In this document: in pieces, positions 32,605 to 36,284 of the stretch | How the letters are laid out: each line of letters begins with the position of its first letter | Numbering within the stretch: the first letter of the stretch is position 1 | Made by a program: the position numbers and the translations under genes | NCBI GenBank assembly: GCA_023664725.1 | Contig: JAMPFA010000019.1 | Location: 1-36,284 of the forward strand | From: Roseburia sp. | Lineage (GTDB): Bacteria; Bacillota; Clostridia; Lachnospirales; Lachnospiraceae | Direction: 5' to 3' | DNA: 36,284 nucleotides | The notes under the pieces: generated by a model | The model's input: the letters and a program-made list of their open reading frames with translations, nothing else | What the model was told of the DNA's origin: nothing | Databases searched by the model: none

Positions 32605-34126
32605 AGGAAAATGAACGGAAGTCCAGACTTCCTCTTCCTTTAAAAGTAAAATACAATGCGGCAACACAATCTTTTATGGAAACCTGTCCATCAAATTCTC
32701 TCCATTCCTGCCCGTTTGGACAAATGGAAATATATCCGGCTGGCTCATTTTCAGTTGATGTTCTGACTTCTATCATCCCTTCTGCGTCACCTCTTACCTG
32801 CACAGAAATGCTTTCCAGATTCTGAAAGGAAAAGTATTTGTATCCTGCCGTTGATCCGTCCTGCATATTTTTTATATACTGTACTGGTTCTATGCGATCC
32901 TTTTTTATTAATTCCTCTATGGGCTCCATGTCTGGAACATCCTGGGTCAAATATGGATAATTCATCTTCATGCTATCCGGATGTGAAAACGCTGTGCCAT
33001 TTATCGCCGTAAGATGACAACAGATATTTGCCGGATACATACCTTCTGCGTCTAATGGCCCGTCATTTAACCCACAGGAAGTCACCTCTGCCTGAGCAAT
33101 CCTCCCCTCCGCATCAAAAAAAATTTTCTCCGCACATCCCTGTCTGCTAAAGTTCGTGCGGTTTGTCTGGCGATGATAAAAAACATACCACTGCTCTCCT
33201 GCTTTTTCGATGCCTCCATGGGTATTTCCCAAACAGTTAACCGCCTCATCTTCTGTCCTGCCTTTCAGAAAGACATCTCCGATATCCACCAGTGTACCGC
33301 CATAACAGTACCCGCCATCCGGTCTGTCACTGACAGCATAGCACAGCTCATGGCTTTGAACGGAAGAATACACAAAATAATATTTTCCATTAATCTTGCG
33401 AATAGAACTGGCTTCATAAAACTCATGCCCCTCATATCCCGTTCCTGCACTATCCAACACATCCGGTAATAGCTTTCTGGGTTCCTCTGCCAGTGTCAGC
33501 ATATCCGGCATAAGCCGCATCACCTGACTTCCCTGTCTGCCATAGTCATATTCCTTTTTCATCGGTGCATTCCCGGAATAGAGATAAACAGTACCATCTT
33601 CATCGATAAATACCCCGGGATCAAACTGCTCCAGATCACCTTCCCGTCTGCCTAAGGCTGTACCGTCCCCATGTTTTACCAACCCTAAAAACTCATATTT
33701 ACCTGCCGGGGTGTCACACACTGCCACGCCAATCTCTGGCAGAAAATCCAAACAATAATAAAGATAATATCTTCCGTCCAGTCCTCTTACCACATCCGGA
33801 GCCCACATGGCATGAATCCCTTTGGGATTCAAATCCTCCGGCGCTTCTGGTAAAATACCAAACAAAAGCTTCTGTTCCGGTGGATCTGCCGGTATATTCT
33901 GATTCCGTGGATCCTGTTCTTTCCTGTAGATCACACCCTCATATTGCCATTTTGTCAAATCCGCTGCATCTGCAGAATAGCAGACATAGTCATTCAGGCA
34001 AAAACCTGCGCTGCGAAAGCGGTCATGACTGCCATATATGTAAATACGGCTGTCAAACATGCGGGGTTCCCCGTCAGGTATATATTCAAATGATGGCAAA
34101 TAAGGATTATAAATTTGTTTTTTCAT
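32591..34126 (-). CDS. Glycoside hydrolase family 43 protein
   Basis: 511 residues: five-bladed GH43 propeller (about 1-330) and a C-terminal beta-sandwich that may bind sugar. Likely catalytic set: Asp18 in YIPDGEPRMFD, Asp169 in QFDPGVFIDEDG, and Glu235 or Glu238 in GHEFYEASSIRK; MWAPDVVRGLDGRYYLYYC is a family motif. Members act on arabinose, xylose or galactose side chains of plant polysaccharide. No signal peptide, so it is intracellular. GGGAG ribosome site. It is not next to a transporter of its own; it may work with the GPH/GH2 locus 5 kb away. Confidence 0.92.
   Translation of the reverse strand: MKKQIYNPYLPSFEYIPDGEPRMFDSRIYIYGSHDRFRSAGFCLNDYVCYSADAADLTKWQYEGVIYRKEQDPRNQNIPADPPEQKLLFGILPEAPEDLNPKGIHAMWAPDVVRGLDGRYYLYYCLDFLPEIGVAVCDTPAGKYEFLGLVKHGDGTALGRREGDLEQFDPGVFIDEDGTVYLYSGNAPMKKEYDYGRQGSQVMRLMPDMLTLAEEPRKLLPDVLDSAGTGYEGHEFYEASSIRKINGKYYFVYSSVQSHELCYAVSDRPDGGYCYGGTLVDIGDVFLKGRTEDEAVNCLGNTHGGIEKAGEQWYVFYHRQTNRTNFSRQGCAEKIFFDAEGRIAQAEVTSCGLNDGPLDAEGMYPANICCHLTAINGTAFSHPDSMKMNYPYLTQDVPDMEPIEELIKKDRIEPVQYIKNMQDGSTAGYKYFSFQNLESISVQVRGDAEGMIEVRTSTENEPAGYISICPNGQEWREFDGQVSIKDCVAALYFTFKGRGSLDFRSFSFRKR
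32602..32642. terminator. Compound hairpin inside the overlapping ends of the permease and GH43 genes
   Basis: Outer arms TAAAGGAA (32602-32609) and TTCCTTTA (32635-32642); inner perfect arms GGAAGT (32617-32622) and ACTTCC (32627-32632) around CCAG. It covers the permease stop codon and the last GH43 codons, with AAAAGTAAAA after it on the plus strand; probably a shared terminator, though the T-runs are poor. Confidence 0.55.
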
Positions 34127-34144
34127 TGATTTTTCTCCCAGATT

Positions 34145-34672
34145 TTATCCCAATACAACCAATTCATACCGATATTCAAAGGAATCCTTCGAGGCAGACC
34201 TGTTTCTTCTTCCACCCCACTCACCGGTTCTGACCATACCCAGTTTTTCCATCACTCTGTATGAGGCAGTATTTTTTGTATCACAATGAGCGATAAAATG
34301 AGTCGTTCCCATATGATCTATGAAATACTTAACCAGGGCCTCTGTAGCTTCATATGCAAATCCATTTCCCCAGAATTTTTTATCCATGATCCATCCTAGC
34401 TCTCCAATCCCATTCTCAAAATAGATACTGACCGCACCGATATGCTCGTCATTATACAGTATGGCGAATTCGTAAAACTCTGGCTTTTTCTTTTTCCACT
34501 CTGCCTCGGAGTTTTTCAAAAAGTTAATCGTCTCTTCCAAATTTTCCTTGGGCAGATACACCATATATTTTGTGTTTTCATAATCCGTAGCGTAGCTGTT
34601 TACTGTTAGAACATATTCCATTCCCAGCGGTTTTAACAGCAGACGTCTTGTTGAAATTTCTATGGGTTTCAT
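34145..34672 (-). CDS. GNAT family N-acetyltransferase (RimJ/RimL-like)
   Basis: 175 residues, complete: MKPIEISTRRLLLKPLGMEY, then IGELGWIMDKKFWGNGFAYE with the acetyl-CoA loop, and NTASYRVMEKLGMVRTGEWG near the end. It transfers an acetyl group to an amine, perhaps a protein N-terminus or small molecule; the substrate is unknown. AGGAGG lies 7 nt before the ATG at 34672 and overlaps the vapC stop region, so it may be read with vapBC; GH43 follows 18 nt later. The only intact GNAT here. Confidence 0.9.
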   Translation of the reverse strand: MKPIEISTRRLLLKPLGMEYVLTVNSYATDYENTKYMVYLPKENLEETINFLKNSEAEWKKKKPEFYEFAILYNDEHIGAVSIYFENGIGELGWIMDKKFWGNGFAYEATEALVKYFIDHMGTTHFIAHCDTKNTASYRVMEKLGMVRTGEWGGRRNRSASKDSFEYRYELVVLG

Positions 34673-34674
34673 AA

Positions 34675-35088
34675 CTATCCCTCCTGGTTTATTGCCCAAT
34701 TCTCAAGTTTCAATCCATTTACACGCATGAATTCTTTGGTATTATTCGTGACGATCGTATATCCCAATGACTTCGCATGTCCTGCAATCATCATATCTAA
34801 TGGTCCAATTACTTTCCCTGCTTTTTCCATATCTGCCCGTATTTTTCCATAATTCTCAGCCGCAGAAGAATCGAAATCTATTATTTCTATATTAGCTAAA
34901 AATAATGCTAATGCCACTCTATTCTTTTCTACCGATTTACTCTTCTCAACACCATGGATCAATTCTGCATATGTTACAGAAGAAATACAGATCTCCGACG
35001 GATCATATTCCTGTAATTTAAGAAATACTTGTTCTGTTTTCTGTTTTATCACATAAATACAGATATTTGTATCCAACATGTATCTCAC
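34675..35088 (-). CDS. vapC: VapC-type PIN domain toxin
   Basis: 137 residues with the PIN acidic residues: Asp6 in MLDTNICIY, Glu42 in VTYAELIHGVEKS, Asp98 in GPLDMMIAGHA. VapC toxins are Mg-dependent RNases, often cutting initiator tRNA. All key acidic residues are present, so it appears active. It overlaps vapB by 4 nt, the usual arrangement for coupled translation. Held off by VapB. Confidence 0.93.
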   Translation of the reverse strand: MRYMLDTNICIYVIKQKTEQVFLKLQEYDPSEICISSVTYAELIHGVEKSKSVEKNRVALALFLANIEIIDFDSSAAENYGKIRADMEKAGKVIGPLDMMIAGHAKSLGYTIVTNNTKEFMRVNGLKLENWAINQEG

Positions 35089-35315
35089 AAATCTTCACGC
35101 TCCTGCCCGATTTCATCAGTTCTGCCGCCATCCATAAAATCCTCAGAAAACATATCTATCGCCTGCATAAATGAATTCCACTTACTTGTTTTTGGCATAA
35201 GCATAACGATATCCCCAATTTTATTCACTGCAACTTCATCCGTATCAAACCTGTATTCTTTTGGCAGCCTGACTGCCTGGCTTCTGCCATTTTCAAAAAC
35301 TTTTGCTGTCATCAT
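35085..35315 (-). CDS. vapB: VapB-type antitoxin (AbrB/MazE fold)
   Basis: 76 residues, N-terminal swapped-hairpin DNA-binding domain MTAKVFENGRSQAVRLPKEY and an acidic C-terminal tail (DMFSEDFMDGG) that would wrap VapC. The start is one of two adjacent ATGs; AAGGAG lies 9 nt before the first (35315). An upstream extension to 35390 covers the promoter and is rejected. Represses its own promoter with VapC through the palindrome at 35353-35366. Confidence 0.93.
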   Translation of the reverse strand: MMTAKVFENGRSQAVRLPKEYRFDTDEVAVNKIGDIVMLMPKTSKWNSFMQAIDMFSEDFMDGGRTDEIGQEREDL

Positions 35316-35342
35316 AATAATCAGCTCCTTTCTGTCAACAAC

Positions 35343-35372
35343 AGTATATATCAAGATATATATCTTAGTCAA
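35343..35372 (-). promoter_or_regulatory. vapBC promoter with palindromic operator
   Basis: Minus strand: -35 TTGACT (35367-35372), 18-nt spacer, -10 TATACT (35343-35348). The spacer holds a perfect 14-bp palindrome AAGATATATATCTT (35353-35366), the probable VapBC binding site, so binding would block polymerase. Confidence 0.75.
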
Positions 35373-35392
35373 GAAATTCTGGAGACACAACG

Positions 35393-35671
35393 CTAAGTGG
35401 TACTGAAAAAAATTAGTTTGATTGCTATTATTGAAAAAACATAGATGTTATAACTCCCTTTGTGAGTTTTTACCTTCGGTATAATTGTTCCTACCTTAGA
35501 TATCTCTATTCTTTCCCCGTCTATCAATGCTTTACGGCGCTCATCCATATACATGAGAAGAATATCTGTAACTACTTGACGGTTTATTACTTTTTTGTTG
35601 TAAATATTGTCCTCTCTGTCACATATTCGTTTTGCCATTTTAAAAGCCGTTAATGCGTTTACTCTTGCCAT
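35393..35671 (-). pseudogene. HU-like DNA-binding protein, C-terminally truncated
   Basis: The first 75 residues (MARVNALTAFKMAKRICDRE, then ISKVGTIIPKVKTHKGSYNI) look like an HU/IHF-type protein of the phage or conjugative kind. At SYN the normal continuation with the DNA-contacting strands is replaced by YVFSIIAIKLIFFSTT, typical of translated A+T-rich noncoding DNA, and a stop at 35393. Ribosome site GGAGG is about 11 nt from the ATG. Probably cut by the event that brought vapBC. Confidence 0.65.
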
Positions 35672-36103
35672 CTGTTTTTGTTCCTCCTGTTCTTTTTATT
35701 GATCAATGAAATCGTTATTTTTAGTTACGTGTTAATTGTGGATATAAAATGCCTCTATTACGCTGTGTGAGGCTCATAGGGGTGATTTTTGATTGTGGAT
35801 GTATCCTTTTTACCTAATATACTCAGGCACTAAAATAAGCCCACTATCAGCTATATTGCTATAACTAATAATGGACTTATTTAGATGTCCAAATATTCAT
35901 TTATTGGTATTCCTGTTCGTATCAAACTCTTTTATATGGTTATTACACAACTACACAAATTTGACATTGAAATATATAGACTTGTATAGAGATACATGCT
36001 GCTTTGAAACTGTGCAAACCTTGATTGTATAAGGGTTTATAGAGATATATGAAAAATGTTATCAAATTACGATGCCTAGTGTACTGACCGAATTATATTT
36101 AGC
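35672..36103. other. A+T-rich intergenic region
   Basis: No gene of any size on either strand has a ribosome site here. The one clear element is the hairpin at 35833-35882. Short direct repeats of TATAGAGATA (near 35990 and 36040) are visible and may be chance in such A+T-rich DNA. Confidence 0.6.
35833..35882 (-). ncRNA. Long hairpin, stable as minus-strand RNA, with GCAA loop
   Basis: Arms of 23 nt (35833-35855 and 35860-35882) around a 4-nt loop. Nineteen pairs are Watson-Crick. The other four (35840/35875, 35844/35871, 35848/35867, 35851/35864) are C/A on the plus strand but G/U wobbles on the minus strand. The minus-strand loop is GCAA, a GNRA tetraloop. The tail after the stem is TTATTTTAG, a poor U-run. 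Could be a terminator, a small element end or a structured RNA. Confidence 0.55.
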
Positions 36104-36284
36104 TTATTTTTCCGCAACCACATCGAACTTAGGATAGAGAGATACCAGCTTTGTCCTAGCATTATCGGCAGTGAACTGCCATTGGATACAGGCTACAAAT
36201 TCTGCGTTTTCTTTGGGAGGGATGCACCAGTAGGAGTTTTTGTGGGGTCGAAGTTCATTTTTTTTAATGTTTCCCGTATAGTTT
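36104..36284 (-). pseudogene. IS630-type transposase fragment with internal deletion
   Basis: Enters from beyond the window edge. It reads ELRPHKNSYWCIPPKENAEF, the segment before the DDE core of IS630-family transposases, then passes at CIQ straight to WQFTADNARTKLVSLYPKFD, the usual last residues of the same family, and a stop. The whole DDE catalytic core is missing. The element end should lie around 36060-36100; I see no firm inverted repeat. Confidence 0.7.

Noticed and set aside
35985-36055. Short repeats of TATAGAGATA as a possible repeat array
   Set aside because: Only two copies in very A+T-rich DNA, no regular spacing; not enough to call a repeat or CRISPR.

Overview
The window looks like a chromosome segment of an anaerobic Gram-positive gut bacterium of the class Clostridia, most likely Lachnospiraceae. 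This is inferred from the SCIFF peptide/maturase pair next to a fused SecDF, the IreB-RuvX-DUF1292 gene order, the strong AGGAGG ribosome sites and the mixed A+T-rich accessory DNA. No rRNA, tRNA or CRISPR array was seen.

Left part (1-19415) is intact, dense housekeeping DNA, mostly on the minus strand. Reading with transcription: scfA (SCIFF precursor), scfB (radical SAM maturase), secDF and a lipoprotein form one unit. It diverges from aroC (chorismate synthase, plus strand), and a well-defined promoter faces each way between them. Next comes a long minus-strand operon starting at 13343: ireB, ruvX, a DUF1292 gene, rnj (RNase J), ylbF-like, a short MltG-like membrane protein without a catalytic domain, trmR, a U32 protein (probable tRNA uridine hydroxylation), a lactonase-like beta-propeller protein and an unknown 150-residue protein. 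mtaB and a divergent HPr-like gene follow, then the prmA-rsmE-iscS-thiI group (ribosome methylation and tRNA thiolation).

Middle part (19416-24241) is a decayed accessory zone. It holds remnants of an antitoxin-like protein, a KilA-N protein, a GNAT acetyltransferase and a GH38 alpha-mannosidase. The alpha-mannosidase remnant carries at least three recognisable internal deletions plus a missing 3' end. Two or three possibly live unknown genes (69, 290 and 60 residues) lie among them.

Right part (24242-36284) starts with a coherent sugar-use locus: an AraC regulator (plus strand) diverging from a GPH-type sugar symporter and a GH2 beta-galactosidase-like enzyme. A second cluster of broken genes follows (VOC, two GNATs, a DUF4299-like gene, CPBP). 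After it come an intact DUF3783 gene, a CmpB-type membrane protein, a GH43 glycosidase that overlaps it tail to tail, a GNAT, a VapBC toxin-antitoxin pair with a palindromic operator, a truncated HU-like gene, a 23-bp hairpin, and an internally deleted IS630-type transposase running off the window end.

I did not find a clearly new multi-gene system. The items most worth a second look are the minus-strand hairpin at 35833-35882 (wobble-only variation and a GCAA loop), the HPr-like protein without the phosphorylated histidine, the MltG-like protein without an active site, the perfect palindrome at the VOC/GNAT breakpoint, and the hairpin between scfA and scfB.
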